Origin: Alentia gelatinosa
Lineage: Eukaryota; Annelida; Polychaeta; Phyllodocida; Polynoidae
Length of the DNA: 64,000 nt
Reading direction: 5' to 3'
Assembly: GCA_950022655.1 (NCBI GenBank)
Contig: OX465587.1
Coordinates: forward strand, 31,995,716 to 32,059,715
The position numbers and the translations under genes are program-made. Shown one piece after another: positions 1 through 11,624 of the stretch. The notes below the pieces were generated by a model. The model searched no databases. It saw only the letters and a list, made by a program, of their open reading frames with translations, and was not told where the DNA came from. Within the stretch, counting starts at the first letter, position 1. Each line of letters opens with the position of its first letter.

Positions 1-60
1 CAAAATGCGTGGCATAAATAAACTCAGACTCAAACTCGTGATGTCTCTTGATATTACATA
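1..60. repeat. Truncated arm of a palindromic element
   Basis: The window begins inside a copy of the right arm of the hairpin element seen whole at 27741-27898. Both share a run about ATAAACTCAGACTCAAAC, then a GTCTCTTGATATTA terminus. The left arm lies outside the window. Confidence 0.75.
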
Positions 61-430
61 GTGCCGCTTATATATAACCTTCTGCAGGGTTAACCCTACC
101 TGAACCACAGCTTAATGTATGGGGTATTTCCCATTAGAAAATTACAGGTGAAAAGGGTTTAAACTAGAAATCTCGGTGGAATTGAAATCCATGGTTTTGC
201 AAAATGTTAAGATCATTGAAGACTGAGCTTTTATAGAATCATTATGTTGGTCAATGATTAATTCAAGAGGCTTTGAAATAGTCATCAGCACAAAATCGTC
301 TGCATAATAATGAAGTGGTACCTAATTTACATTGCATAAAAAGACAGACAGATAAAAGTTGTCAAGGACGCATAACTGTCAGGTAGTGCAAAATTCATGA
401 TTCATCGGCTATTACAGTGCAGTGTAAATA
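61..430. other. Unassigned AT-rich interval
   Basis: No coding, RNA or clear repeat signal was recognised between the truncated hairpin arm and the next element. Confidence 0.5.
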
Positions 431-828
431 GACAATAATCGATAGTTTTGTGGACAGGCGGCCGTAAACCACGAGTGGTTGACGCGTAGTAATACACGAG
501 CGCTAGCGAGTGTATTACAAGGTCAACCTCGAGTGGTTTACAGAGTCGCCTGTCCACAAAATCATCGTTTGTTGCATTTATTATCCACCTTTTCGAATAA
601 ATCAAACCCAGTAATTGCCCTATTAACGGGTTTAACAATAGGAACTATTTCTTTGCTCTATAGCAAAAGGGACTATTTTTCCCGTATACCATGGTCTTGA
701 AGCCGTATTCCACAGATTTTAATCCGTATACCACAGTTATGGTATCTGACAGGTTTTATACAATGGGTCGTGGTTTACTGAGTCCCCATACATTTTCAAT
801 GGGGACTTTGTATACGATGGATAATAAA
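431..828 (+). mobile_element. Palindrome-headed MITE, family 1, copy 1
   Basis: About 400 bp. The left part (about 440-575) is a near-perfect palindrome with arms around TTTTGTGGACAGGCGGCC and an apex CGAGCGCTAGCGAG. The right part runs to a terminus ATGGATAATAAA, and an inverted TTTATTATCCA lies at about 578. Further copies are at 44983-45307 (inverted) and 54004-54369. No transposase is encoded, so it is a non-autonomous element. Three copies sharing the same two ends make the unit credible; the superfamily is not identified. Confidence 0.75.
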
Positions 829-1126
829 AGCTGGGTTAGCTCAGCACTCAGCCTAGACTGGCTTCAGTTCCTGTGTCCTCTGCCTGCCCGCCTCCCCACC
901 TCCCACCCCTACACCCCAGTCGGGCCACTGGAAACAGGATCAGAGCGGGAAGGTTGCATATACTGTATTGTACCTTATACTAATTTTGTTTTGAATCATG
1001 AATGTTCAGATCATCAAAGGTTTGAGTACGTCTAAACTCAGCACTGCTGAATCAGCAGAATCAGCCGCAGCAGCAGCAGCAGCAGCAGCAAGACGTGTGA
1101 GGGTGTGGGCCCCCTCCCCTCCCTGT
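829..1126. other. Unassigned interval with a CAG microsatellite
   Basis: Mostly unique-looking sequence. A (CAG)n tract of about 23 bp occupies 1068-1090, directly before the C-rich minisatellite. Confidence 0.6.
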
Positions 1127-3562
1127 CTACCAAGGCCAAGCCCAGACATGACTGTCCCCCCCTCCCTGTCTGCCTAGTCCCACCCAACCAGACATGACTG
1201 TCCCCCCCCCTCCCTGTCTACCAAGACCCAGCGCAGACATGACTGCACCCCCCCTCCCTGTATGCTCAGTCCCACCCAACCGAACATGACTGACCCCCCC
1301 CCCCCCTCCTTGCATGCTCAATCCCACCCCACCACACATAACTGTACCCCCCCTCCCTGTATGCTCAGTCCCACCCCACCACACATAACTGTACCCCCCC
1401 TCCCTGTATGCTCAGTCCCACCCCACCACACATAACTGTACCCCCCCTCCCTGTATGCCCAGTCCAACCCCACCACACATAACTGTACCCCCCCTCCCTG
1501 TATGCCTAGTCCCGCCCCACAACACATAACTGTACCCCCCTTCCCTGTATGCCCAGTCCCACCCCACCACACATAACTGTACCCCCCCCCCTCCCTGTCC
1601 GCCTACACCCGCCCCACGACACATAACTGTACCCCCCTCCCTGTATGCCTAGTCCCACCCCACCCCACATATCTGTAACCCCCCCCCCCCTCCCTGTCCG
1701 CCTAGTCCCGCCCGACCACACATAACTGTACCCCCCCTCCCTGTATGCCTAGTCCCGCCCCACAACACATAACTGTACCCCCCTTCCCTGTATGCCTAGT
1801 CCCACCCCACCCCACATAACTGTACCCCCCTCCCTGTATGCCTAGTCCCACCCCACAACACATAACTGTACCCCCCCCCTCCCTGTATGCCCAGTCCCAC
1901 CCCACCACACATAACTGTACCCCCCCTCCCTGTATGCTCAGTCCCACCCAACCGAACATGACTGACCCCCCCCCCCCCTCCTTGCATGCTCAATCCCACC
2001 CCACCACACATAACTGTACCCCCCCCCCTCCCTGTATGCTCAGTCCCACCCCACCACACATAACTGTACCCCCCTCCCTATATGCTCAGTTCCACCCCAC
2101 CACACATGACTGATCCCCCCCCCTCCCTGTTTGCTCAATCCCACCCCAACACACATAACTGTACCCCACCCCCTCCCTGTATGTTCAATCCGACCCCACG
2201 ACGCATAACTGTACCCCCCCTCCCTGTATGCTCAGTCCCACCCAACCGAACATGACTGACCCCCCCCCCCCCTCCTTGCATGCTCAGTCCCACCCCACCA
2301 CACATAACTGTACCCCCCTCCCTGTATGCTCAGTCCCACCCCACCACACATAACTGTACCCCCTCCCTGTATGCTCAGTCCCACCCCACCACACATGACT
2401 GATCCCCCCCCTCCTCCCTGTTTGCTCAATACCACCCCAACACACATAACTGTACCCCACCCCCTCCCTGTATGCTCAATCCGACCCCACGACGCATAAC
2501 TGTACCCCCCCCCTCCCTGTATGCTCAATCCCACCCAACCACACATGACTGACCCCCCCCCCCCCCACCTGTATGCCCAGTCCCAGCCCGACAGACTAAT
2601 CTGTACCCTCCTTCCCTGTCTGCAGGTTGGATTAAGGCCGTACTACTAACAGGCAGACAGTGGATTCACCTAAAATCATCATTAACCCATTCAGGACGAA
2701 AACGCCTACAGGCATTATATACGGGGGGAGCAAAAGTACCCAGTCCCACCCCACCACACATAACTGTACCCCCCCTCCCTGTATGCTCAGTCCCACCCAA
2801 CCGAACATGACTGACCCCCCCCCCCTCCTTGCATGCTCAATCCCACCCCACCACACATAACTGTACCCCCCCTCCCTGTATGCTCAGTCCCACCCCACCA
2901 CACATAACTGTACCCCCCCCTCCCTGTATGCTCAGTCCCACCCCACCACACATAACTGTACCCCCCCTCCCTGTATGCTCAGTCCCACCCCACCACACAT
3001 AACTGTACCCCCCCTCCCTATATGCTCAGTTCCACCCCACCACACATGACTGATCCCCCCCCCTCCCTGTTTGCTCAATCCCACCCCAACACACATAACT
3101 GTACCCCACCCCCTCCCTGTATGTTCAATCCGACCCCACGACGCATAACTGTACCCCCCCTCCCTGTATGCTCAGTCCCACCCAACCGAACATGACTGAC
3201 CCCCCCCCCCCTCCTTGCATGCTCAGTCCCACCCCACCACACATAACTGTACCCCCCCTCCCTGTATGCTCAGTCCCACCCCACCACACATAACTGTACC
3301 CCCCTCCCTGTATGCTCAGTCCCACCCCACCACACATGACTGATCCCCCCTCCTCCCTGTTTGCTCAATACCACCCCAACACACATAACTGTACCCCACC
3401 CCCTCCCTGTATGCTCAATCCGACCCCACGACGCATAACTGTACCCCCCCCCCTCCCTGTATGCTCAATCCCACCCAACCACACATGACTGACCCCCCCC
3501 CCCCCCCCCCCACCTGTATGCCCAGTCCCAGCCCGACAGACTAATCTGTACCCTCCTTCCCT
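1127..3562. repeat. C-rich minisatellite, about 50-bp unit, with higher-order duplication
   Basis: Tandem units of roughly 45-52 bp follow the pattern CCCTCCCTGTATGCTCAGTC, then CCACCCCACCACACATAACTG, then TACCCCCC. Units vary mainly in poly-C length and at a few positions. A 120-bp non-repeat segment (2621-2733) recurs at 3566-3690, and a marker unit with the variant CCGACCCCACGACGC recurs about 941 bp later, so a block of about 0.94 kb has itself been duplicated. Reading frames across the array are a by-product of the periodicity. Confidence 0.95.
2621..2733. repeat. Duplicated spacer inside the minisatellite, copy 1
   Basis: Non-C-rich segment from GCAGGTTGGATTAAGG to GGGGGGAGCAAAAGTACC, identical by eye with 3566-3690. 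It marks the edge of the higher-order unit. In copy 1 the minisatellite resumes directly after it. Confidence 0.9.
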
Positions 3563-3565
3563 GTC

Positions 3566-3690
3566 TGCAGGTTGGATTAAGGCCGTACTACTAACAGGCA
3601 GACAGTGGATTCACCTAAAATCATCATTAACCCATTCAGGACGAAAACGCCTACAGGCATTATATACGGGGGGAGCAAAAGTACCTAGAG
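3566..3690. repeat. Duplicated spacer, copy 2, at the array edge
   Basis: Second copy of the spacer, 945 bp downstream of the first. Here it is followed by unique sequence, so it is probably the original array flank that was later carried into the array by duplication. Confidence 0.85.
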
Positions 3691-4336
3691 ATATTTACGA
3701 TGTATTCAGGCATTTTTTGACGAATACATGGAAAATACTGTTTTTCTGGGTGTTTTTGTTTTGTTTTGTTCATCTAGATTATGGCGAGGTAAATTCTTCA
3801 AGTCATATGACCAGTGATACTAAATGCCTAAGGCTTTACTGCCATCTCCCCGCCCCGCCCCCCCCCCCCCCGCCCCCAACACACACATCCTCCAAAGAGC
3901 TATATAGCCCAAGGATATTCCTACTCTCGGTAGCCACTGTCTAAGCACCAACCTGCTCGCCTGGAAACTGTTCAGAAATGTCTTTTGTCATTATTTATAC
4001 GCTGTCTAGGGAATATAGCACAGGTGGAGATTATGCCCCCCCCCCCCCCCCCCGCCCACTCTTCCCGCCATCCCCAGACCTCGCTGTCTGGCTTAGCTTG
4101 ACGTCACCCATTCTACGTACTGAAATAAAAGCTATAATATTTGAAATTTCCTGGAAAGATATTCATGGCTAGAGGAAGACTTGCCTATTGCGCATACATA
4201 CATATCGGGACTTACGATGCACCTAAAAACCGATTACTATGAATGCCGATGTTCCTAGTCTAGACGTTAGTGTGAAATAAAGATGTTCCAGATTGTCTAT
4301 GATTCTTTTTATATTATGCATCGTTGTCTAAAGGCG
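3691..4336. other. Unassigned interval with poly-C tracts
   Basis: No gene seen. Short poly-C/CCCCGCC tracts sit at about 3849-3885 and 4036-4060. Confidence 0.5.
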
Positions 4337-4739
4337 GGCGTCCACCAACCACGACAAGGCTACGACAATGGCTTTCCGACAAGGTCCACAACAGGCCTGT
4401 CGTAGCCTTGTCGTGGTTGGTGGACCCTAGTTCCCGACAAGAGTCTACGACAAGGCCACAACAGGCTGCGACGGGAAGCTTGTCGGGGGCCTTCCGACTT
4501 TTTTATGACAAAATCAAACGATTTTTGCCACGACTGGACCTTTGTCATGGCATGTCGTGTGCTTGTCGCAGAGGTCTATGATAGGATAATTTGGTGGAGC
4601 GTGCACTCCACGACACGCTACGACAAGGGCCCATGACAGAGAGAATGGACGCCCCTTCTCACGACAAGGCTACGACAAGGCGCCGATTAGAACTTTCTTG
4701 TCAGCACTTGTAGTATCCTTGTTGTGGTTGGTGGACGCC
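4337..4739. mobile_element. TIR element with GGCGTCCACCAACCACGAC ends
   Basis: About 403 bp. The left end GGCGTCCACCAACCACGAC is matched by its inverted complement at the right end (4717-4739) with one or two differences. A third, inverted copy of the same end lies at about 4400-4427, so the left 90 bp forms its own perfect hairpin with 28-bp arms. CTACGACAAGG recurs internally. No ORF with transposase features, so it is non-autonomous. Confidence 0.8.
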
Positions 4740-4876
4740 ACCCTTTGGAAGGCTATCATAGTAGGGCCTAGGGTGCATCATAGAAACCTGCCCCACCGCT
4801 ACAATTCCCGCTACAATTCCGACGCGCTTTCGATTTTGCTTCATGAGTTGCATGATAACGGCTGCCGCAGTACACT

Positions 4877-5266
4877 AGACAGACATGGACATGAAAAGCG
4901 TCACCAACAGTGCAAGCAAGAAAGGAGTACACAGGCGGAACCAAGCCTAACAGCGATACTACAGCGCCGGTAACTAGGCAATGTCTAATTCTTATGAAAT
5001 CAGACACACCATATTTGAGGTCTGTGTTGTCCTAGGGGCAGCTACTTGTGTTGTCATAAAACTATTGAAACCCGATATGTCTGTATGGTGTCACAGACGC
5101 CATCTAGACATGTCATAAAACTAGTGAAACAGGGACCTGTTTCACCAGTTTCGTGATATGTCTAGATGGCGTCTAGATGGTGTGTCCGTTTTCATAAGAA
5201 CTAGACATTAGACTTCGTTTTGTCCGTTCTTGCTTGCACTGTTGGTGCCGCTTTTCATGTCTGTCT
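4877..5266. repeat. Large inverted repeat of the GACCTGTTTCACTAG family
   Basis: Imperfect palindrome centred near 5135. Outer arms carry GACATGAAAAGCG and GTGCAAGCAAGAA, and inner arms carry GACATGTC and AAACTAGTGAAACAGG. The left arm has an extra segment of about 80 bp. The same terminal motifs bound the elements at 5693-6032 and 28474-28744. Confidence 0.7.
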
Positions 5267-5305
5267 AACACTTTTGTCACAAAAGTGAAACTGACACTGG
5301 CACTT

Positions 5306-5458
5306 GAGGCGTCGCTGTCGAGGTGGAGGTGCCGCTCGCTATTGGGTATTGGTACTGCCACTTTGTTTCAAAGTGCCGCTCACTGTTGCGGCCTCTCGCT
5401 TTGAAATGTGAGTGCCACTGGCGAGACTTCACTCGACTTTTGAAACAGCTCCCAGGTC
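5306..5458. repeat. Solo fragment of the foldback-element arm
   Basis: Matches part of the unique terminal arm of the foldback element at 60415-60645: CGTCGCTGTCGAGGT, TTTCAAAGTGC, and CTCGACTTTTGAAACAGCTCCC in the same order. It lacks the 63-bp tandem units and the CAGGGGCGTC terminus, so it is a fragment or a related element. Confidence 0.75.
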
Positions 5459-5513
5459 CCATGATGTGTGGATTCTTATGTTTGGGGTCTGTCTTTTCCC
5501 AAGGGCAGCTTGT

Positions 5514-5592
5514 GTTGTCACGAAACTAGACAACCCCAATGTCTGTATGGTGTCACAGACATGTCACGAAACTAGTGAAACAGGTCCAAGGT
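5514..5592. repeat. Terminal fragment of the GACCTGTTTCACTAG family
   Basis: Carries TGTCACGAAACTAG twice and the AAACAGGTCC end in inverted orientation, as in the right end of the 28474-28744 element. Confidence 0.6.
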
Positions 5593-5692
5593 CCCAGTTC
5601 AGCAGGCACACTCTTAGGATTAAATTACTGAGGCGGTTGAGGGGTGAAGGGGGGGAGGGTTGCCATCCTACTACAATACAAAAGGAAAGGTT

Positions 5693-6032
5693 CAGGGACC
5701 TGTTTCAGTAGTTTTGTGTCATTAGGCCTAGACAGACATCAACAGCGGCACCAACAGTGCAAGCAACAGGGGAAATATCTTTGTCGGGTTTGATGTCAAA
5801 TATCAGTGGATCAGAGAAGCCAATTTTCTTCATATTTGGAACGATTATAGGTTATATGTATCCCTTACTCATGTTAAAGTGTCATTGCTTGAAATTGTCT
5901 AATACTTTTGAAACCATACACACCATGTTTGGGTCCTATCCACCTCTAAGTGCCGCGACTTGTGTTGATCTGTCTGTATGGTGTCACAGACACCATACAG
6001 ACCTGTCACGAAACTACTGAAACAGGTCCCTG
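5693..6032. mobile_element. TIR element, CAGGGACCTGTTTCAGTAG ends
   Basis: About 340 bp bounded by CAGGGACCTGTTTCAGTAG and the inverted end CTACTGAAACAGGTCCCTG. The interior contains a GATTATAGGTTATATGTATC stretch that is also present, diverged, near 29470. No coding capacity; non-autonomous. Confidence 0.8.
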
Positions 6033-6696
6033 ATGCACTGCGATGCAGGGAGCTGAACAATCTAGGCTCGTACATGTAGACCCTATTCTGTATGCCATAG
6101 AGATCCAGGGACGATGTGGGTCAACTTTATTCAACACTTTTGGACTACCTTATGAATGGCTGATACTGTCTTAGCGAACAAAAGTAAATATTATCAAACG
6201 TTAAGCATTGTACGAGGTACAGAAAAGGGTCTTCATGTACGGTCCTAGATTATTCAAAGGCCACAGGATTGTCCATGTTTGTGTGTCGGAAGGTATGTAT
6301 CGTAGGACGTTAGAATAAATTGGCGTGCCTCATAACTCGGTTATATTGGGACAAACTCGGCAAATGGAAACAAGCTTTATAATCAAATGTGAGAAATGAA
6401 TACAGGGAATCAGCTTCTGTCCATTGCACTTCCCTCATCAATTCGGCGGAAACATTTCCCTCCATTGCGAAATTCGTGAGAAATTTTAACCACTGCAAAA
6501 CTCTTGCCATTGCCACTCAGCGTGCATTAGAATAATGAAATTTCATTGCGTTTGAATTCTTAAATGCGCTCAGTATTCTCTGTTGAGTTTTCCGTGTCTT
6601 TTTAAAAATAATTTTAATGGCATCTTCTTTAGCTCAGGTTCGTGTATCCAATACTCAATGGCTAATTTGGTGATTCATTTCATCAATAAACAATGT
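6033..6696. other. Unassigned interval
   Basis: No gene or clear repeat seen by eye. Only short reading frames without recognisable motifs. Confidence 0.45.
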
Positions 6697-6850
6697 TATA
6701 CGGGGTGAGATAAAATCAGAAACCCACTCGATGATAATAACTTCGTCCGCACTCGACCTCGTTTGACCACAGAGTAATTCACTCAGCTTCGCTTCGTGAT
6801 TTACTCTGCAGTCAAACTCAGTGGAGTACGGACCAAGCTATTTTCATCTG
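6697..6850. mobile_element. Hairpin element with CTTCG apex
   Basis: Arms GTTTGACCACAGAGTAA and TTTACTCTGCAGTCAAAC enclose the apex CACTCAGCTTCGCTTCGTGA. The outer arms pair less well. Belongs to the group of small palindromes with a CTCG..TTCG..CTCG-like apex found through the window. Confidence 0.65.
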
Positions 6851-6917
6851 GACGGTTTCCTTCTAAATACGGACGGCTGATACTGTCTTTTTTTCTAAAC
6901 ACGAGCAAAGGTCTTCT

Positions 6918-7246
6918 TTACTATATACCCATGCCCTATTTATTGTAAATATGTACCGTTTTGACTTATAATGTAAAAAGAACTGTACGGACCACTGGTC
7001 CGTACACTAAAATACGGACCACCTTGCAAAACACTTTTATTAACATATCGGTTGTTAAAAATTTAATTAATGATTTTTTTTTTTAATTTTGGGTTATTTT
7101 TTTATATTTTTTTTAATGACTTTATTGGGTCACATTAAACAAAGTACATTGTTCTTGATCCAAGCTCGGCCTCATTCCTTACAAACCGTAAATTACCATC
7201 TCGTTCTGTGACTTGTACAGCATGGTCAGGATGTTCTATATAATTA
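6918..7246 (+). mobile_element. Two-hairpin composite element, copy 1
   Basis: Starts TTTACTATATACCCATGCC, has a first palindrome with GTACGGACCACTGGTCCGTAC, then an AT-rich middle, then a terminal module ending GACTTGTACAGCATGGTCAGG and TTCTATATAATTA. In this copy the left arm of the second hairpin is largely lost. Four further copies: 11317-11624, 21177-21519, 22804-23126 and 31213-31542. Confidence 0.8.
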
Positions 7247-7849
7247 CTCAGAATAAACGGTAAGCCTGCGGCTTATGTCACAATTTTTGTTATCTTGAGT
7301 CTAGTTAAGGTTCTTAGACGATATATGAACTATCCAACATTGAACAAACAAACAGCTTCAAACATCAGTCTGACTACATATTACTGTCACTTTATATGCG
7401 TTATTGCATATATAACCTAATATCATTGATAAGTTTTGCTCCTTTTTCCCCCTTTTTTTTTTGAATATAAGAGGACACACAGTGTAATATTGGGACGATA
7501 TACAATAATGTCTAAGTGGACAAACTTTAGTATATATTAAACAATAACATTTATACTAGATATAGAATTTCTTTTTAAGTAAGAGACAAAACATAAACAA
7601 GGTGATCTCTATCCCAGAAAAATTGGAAAAGCATAGGTATAGAACAGTGTCTTCATGTGCGATCCTAAATTATTAAACTGGCCTCAGGGACCTGTTGAAC
7701 AAAGTCAACAAAGGTGCAGCATACGAGAGACCTTTTACAAGAGCTATCGTTCATAATATTCAAACTCATTTACTAAGATAGTCCTAGCTGATTGAAAGTC
7801 ATCCATAAGGCCCGATTCCATGCATTGGCCAATGAAAATGGAGATTTGT
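7247..7849. other. Unassigned AT-rich interval
   Basis: No coding or RNA signal recognised. Contains poly-T/poly-C tracts near 7444-7465. Confidence 0.45.
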
Positions 7850-8265
7850 TGTGTTTCCCTACACTGAACGAACACCATCATTTTACTTATGAATGCGCCC
7901 GGCGTATATAAATAAGTATTTTGCGTATACAAGGTAAACCTATTCCCCGTGTGAAAACGTCTCATCTGTCGGTGTATATAAGCGTGGCGAGAGGTGGCGG
8001 GGTTGGAGGGTAGCCAGGGGAGGGTTTCCCATTGAGGACACCTATACTTCTACCAACACAAACGGGCGGGAGGCGGTGGGGGGGGGGGGGGGGGGAGAGG
8101 ATATTTCCTCTCATATATACGCCGGGTGTGAAATACAGCCAAGACGCGTCCGTATATAAACACTGGGCGTATATATGTGAAAACAAGTCAATATTCAGCC
8201 AATACATGCACTTCCACGATGGCGTATATCGGAATAAACTGGTGGTTTTCGTGCAGTGCTGATAG
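7850..8265. repeat. GCGTATATA-rich dispersed repeat, copy 1
   Basis: Recurring GGCGTATATA/GCGTATACAAG words, the phrase CCTCTCATATATACGCC, GTGTGAAATACAGCC, and ATGCACTTCCACGATGGCG followed by AAACTGGTGGTTTTCGTGC. The same ordered words occur at 31573-31910 (inverted), 32205-32375 and 45395-45665. A poly-G run of about 17 lies at 8077-8094. Reading frames across it are not convincing. Confidence 0.7.
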
Positions 8266-8612
8266 CCCATTTCCATTGATCAACACCGATATACAGTCAG
8301 GAACCACCAATGGACCTTTAGCACTGCTGATGCAAAATGTAAATAGGCTATTAGGAGAACACAGAAAATCTACACCATTTTTGTCGGCCAATGGAAATTG
8401 GCCTATAAGTATTATATAAAGGTGATCCACCTTGTCCTTGGGTCTCGCTGGCATAAGGTAAAGGGTCTTTATGTATAACCCTGCATTATTCAACGTTTGT
8501 TATATTCACGTTGTAAAGATCTGCAGTCGTTACTACTGGTTTTGCGTATTTACTCCTCCCCTAAATTTAGAACGTATTCACCCTCTCCGCGGCTTTGGAC
8601 CCGGTAGTTATT
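8266..8612. other. Unassigned interval
   Basis: No feature recognised. Confidence 0.4.
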
Positions 8613-8690
8613 TATAAACAACTTCCTCCGAAACAAATCATAAATCTACCCCGTATTGGCACCATAACTATGGTTTCACATATCCTTCAT
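8613..8690. repeat. Remnant arm of the hairpin element at 57312-57477
   Basis: Shares AAATCTACCCCGTATTGGCA and CCATAACTATGGTTTCA with one arm of the 57.3-kb hairpin; the opposite arm is missing. Confidence 0.75.
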
Positions 8691-8984
8691 TTGTTGTTGT
8701 TCTATTATTTCTCATAAAACATTACGTTTGTGATGATGGCACATAAACAATGCCTGGAGGCATTCCTCGTCCCCTGGGTGGGAATGCCTCCAGGCACTGT
8801 TAGGACTGGAAGAGTTAAGTATGAGACAAACAAGCGAATTGCCACTCTTGCCGAATCAGGAAAATAATAATGATAATCGTCAGCCCTTTTATTAACAATT
8901 TTTTAAACAAGAATATAAATTTTAACCAATAAATTAGAAAGATTTTAACAATATCACAAAGAAAAATGGTTAAAATTAGGATAA

Positions 8985-9125
8985 AATCAAAACCTGATTC
9001 GTTTTAATCGTGGCCACCGCATTCCACTCCTGGAGTTTTGGCTCCGGACTTCACTCGGCTTCCCCTCGTGAAATCACTATGCCAAACTCCAGTCGTTGCA
9101 TACGGTGTCCAAGATTAAAACTCAT
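8985..9125. mobile_element. Hairpin element with CTCGGCTTC apex
   Basis: Imperfect arms: CGTTTTAATCGTGG...CTGGAGTTTTGG against CCAAACTCCAG...AAGATTAAAACTC. Apex ACTCGGCTTCCCCTCGTG. Preceded by GATAAAATCAAAACC, which resembles the flank of the 6.7 and 27.7 kb hairpins. Confidence 0.65.
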
Positions 9126-10045
9126 CCAGTTTTACGATAGTACTGACGATGTGACCTATTCATGAACTATTCATGGATTCGTGATCCCGTGTCTCCAAAA
9201 TATATATCTATATAATAATAACAATACAATTATACACGCCATAAACACTAAGGTGAGTACACATTAATATTATAACATACTGGTGCTAGTAGATTACAAT
9301 CACCAGGATATCGTGAACAAGACAAGGGTGTCAGTATTTTATAATCTTGTTTGTATGAAAGTTCAACAGGAAACGAGACAAGTTGATTTTTTGATAAAAG
9401 TGATTTATTAGGGATAAATGTAGATCAGGATAGGGGGAGGCGGTGTAAGGATGGTCGTAAGTTTTTCGTCTGGTTTTATCAGATTTCTTAGGGCAATACT
9501 GTTTTAATCTCATCAGCTTATCGTTATCCAAACAAGAAAAATGTTATCACTTAGGCACAAGACGATGTAAGATGTAATCGAGTTTTAGAACTGTTTGTAC
9601 TGAAGAAAAATGAAGAAAAAAACACAGACACTACGGCGCCATGCCATGGACATTACTTCTGTACCGACAGTCATACTGACACGGAAAGTCTAGGTCAAGA
9701 AAAATAAACCTTATTTTAGCAGATACACCACGAAAAATAATGACTGGATAGATACTTGCATAGGAAGGAACAGAAGTAGCTCCAAGGTAAAGTTTAAATG
9801 ACCTTGTTCTGGGACTGTTGCTGTTAAGAAATCTCCGTTTTGGAGGGGGATGAATGCATGGAATGGATTGGTCTTCTAGTCTTTTATCCTACCCCTAATA
9901 AAAAACTTCATAGCTTACCACTGGGTCACTGTATTCGGTCTGGAGTTCAGAAAAATGAAAAATATCGCTCTAGTGGGATACACTTGACAAATAACGTCAT
10001 GTGTTAATGTAGAAGTAATTTAGACGGGCGGGGTAGGAAAAATTC
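9126..10045. other. Unassigned interval
   Basis: Nothing recognised apart from short reading frames without motifs. Confidence 0.4.
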
Positions 10046-10187
10046 TGAACCAAACTCGAGTTAGTCGTGTTATTGTTCATTGCTCTCTGGCAAGATCGCA
10101 TATTACTGCTCTCGGCTTCGCCTCGCGCAGTAATATGCGATCTTGCCATCGTGCGATAAACAACAAAACAACTAACTCTTGTTTGGT
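10046..10187. mobile_element. Hairpin element with CTCGGCTTCGCCTCG apex
   Basis: A 20-bp-plus perfect inner stem (GGCAAGATCGCATATTACTG and its complement, about 10089-10150) has the apex CTCGGCTTCGCCTCG. Outer arms GAGTTAGT and AACTAACTC extend the palindrome to about 140 bp. Confidence 0.75.
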
Positions 10188-11316
10188 TTCTCCATAGTAT
10201 CTTTCTTATTACAGTTGTTTTAAATATCTTTTTGGACTCCGATTGTTAAACCCTTTTTGGCAATTGGTTCCAATTATATTCCCCAATATATGCATCCATA
10301 GATTATTCTTTGAGGAGCCCAGCGTTACCTTACTGATATGGCACCGAAACCGCGATAGCCGAGTGAATATTCTTAAGTGCTTCCAACAAGATGGCTATCG
10401 GGGACACAGACCAAACAAGAACATGTTTCTGATTTTATCTTAACTCCGATATTGTTATCTGTTTATCACCCACTGAGTTTGAGTAACTGTACTCGCATAC
10501 TTGTTGAGAACGAGTTCGAGAACCTTAATCCTATGGACATTTATATCAGGCTAAGATTTTGACCCTCCAAAGGCAGTTGTACAATTAGCTGATTCTCAAG
10601 TGGGTTACAGGGCACGTTGCACGTAGACTGGATAAAGCCCAAAGCTTTTGATTATTAGTTTTCCTTCCTACAGAATCCCTATTTGATTTGAATATGATGA
10701 ATTCATTAAGAATGAGGCTATACCCCTATTTATCTCACCCCTGGTATTTTTGTACCATAGGCATAAATTGGGAAATCTTATTCCATACCCGTACCAATAT
10801 TGCAGTCCGTTCTCCATGGTCTAAATCATATGCAACTTTCATTCTTTTCGTGTTTACAGGGGTGAGATGAATACAGAAAGAAAATCATTTTGATTAAGGT
10901 CATATTCCCAAACTCGTTTGTCGTTATGTGATATTCACTTGACTGTCGCCTCGTTCATATCACTCCGCATCATACTGGTGGAGAACGACGACGTTGACCC
11001 ACAACTTGTTGGTTTCTTCTTTAGTAGAGTATGCATTTACACTGAGTTTATGCACTGATATATGATATCAACCCTTTTCTGATTATAGTGTGTGTATCAT
11101 TCTTGTAATTAACTATACACGATATCCTCGCTCGTGCTCGGGTATCACTATACATCATCTACGCGGAGGATACGCCCAAGAGTATCAGAAACAGATTGAT
11201 ATTGTGTATATAACTACAACAAGGTCATTGCTTCATTTGGAAGCTGCCTACCACTACTAGCCCAATTGAATTGTTTTATTGCATGTTAGATCTAATGATT
11301 CACTCCGGATAGTTCA
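10188..11316. other. Unassigned interval with weak palindromes
   Basis: Weak CTCG-apex palindromes appear near 10915-10970 and 11085-11160. No coding signal is recognised. Confidence 0.4.
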
Positions 11317-11624
11317 TTACTATACACCCATGCTGTATATACTGTAAATACGCACCGTTTTGGCATATGACGTAAAAATACTGTACGGACCACTGGTCCG
11401 TACACTAAAATACGGACCACCTAGCCATACACATTTGGTTTTTTTTAAATTTCGGGTATATAGTAAATATATAACGTCCAACCATGCTTGTACAAGTCAC
11501 AGAACTTGATGCTAATTTACCGTTTGTACGGAACTCGGTGTAAACGCCTCGGTCTGTACAAACAGTAAATTAGCATCTCGTTCTGTGACTTGTACAGCAT
11601 GGTCAGGACGTTCTATATAATTAC
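11317..11624 (+). mobile_element. Two-hairpin composite element, copy 2
   Basis: Same plan as 6918-7246 with both hairpins complete. The first palindrome contains GTACGGACCACTGGTCCGTAC. The second, from about 11470, has arms CAAGTCACAGAACTTGATGC and GCATCTCGTTCTGTGACTTG with short TTTGTACGG-type inner arms. Ends lie in TATATAA-rich sequence. Non-coding. Confidence 0.85.

Noticed and set aside
1127..3562. Repetitive Gly/Trp-rich reading frames over the C-rich minisatellite
   Set aside because: They arise from repeat periodicity on a G-rich strand, with no start, domain or codon structure of a real gene.
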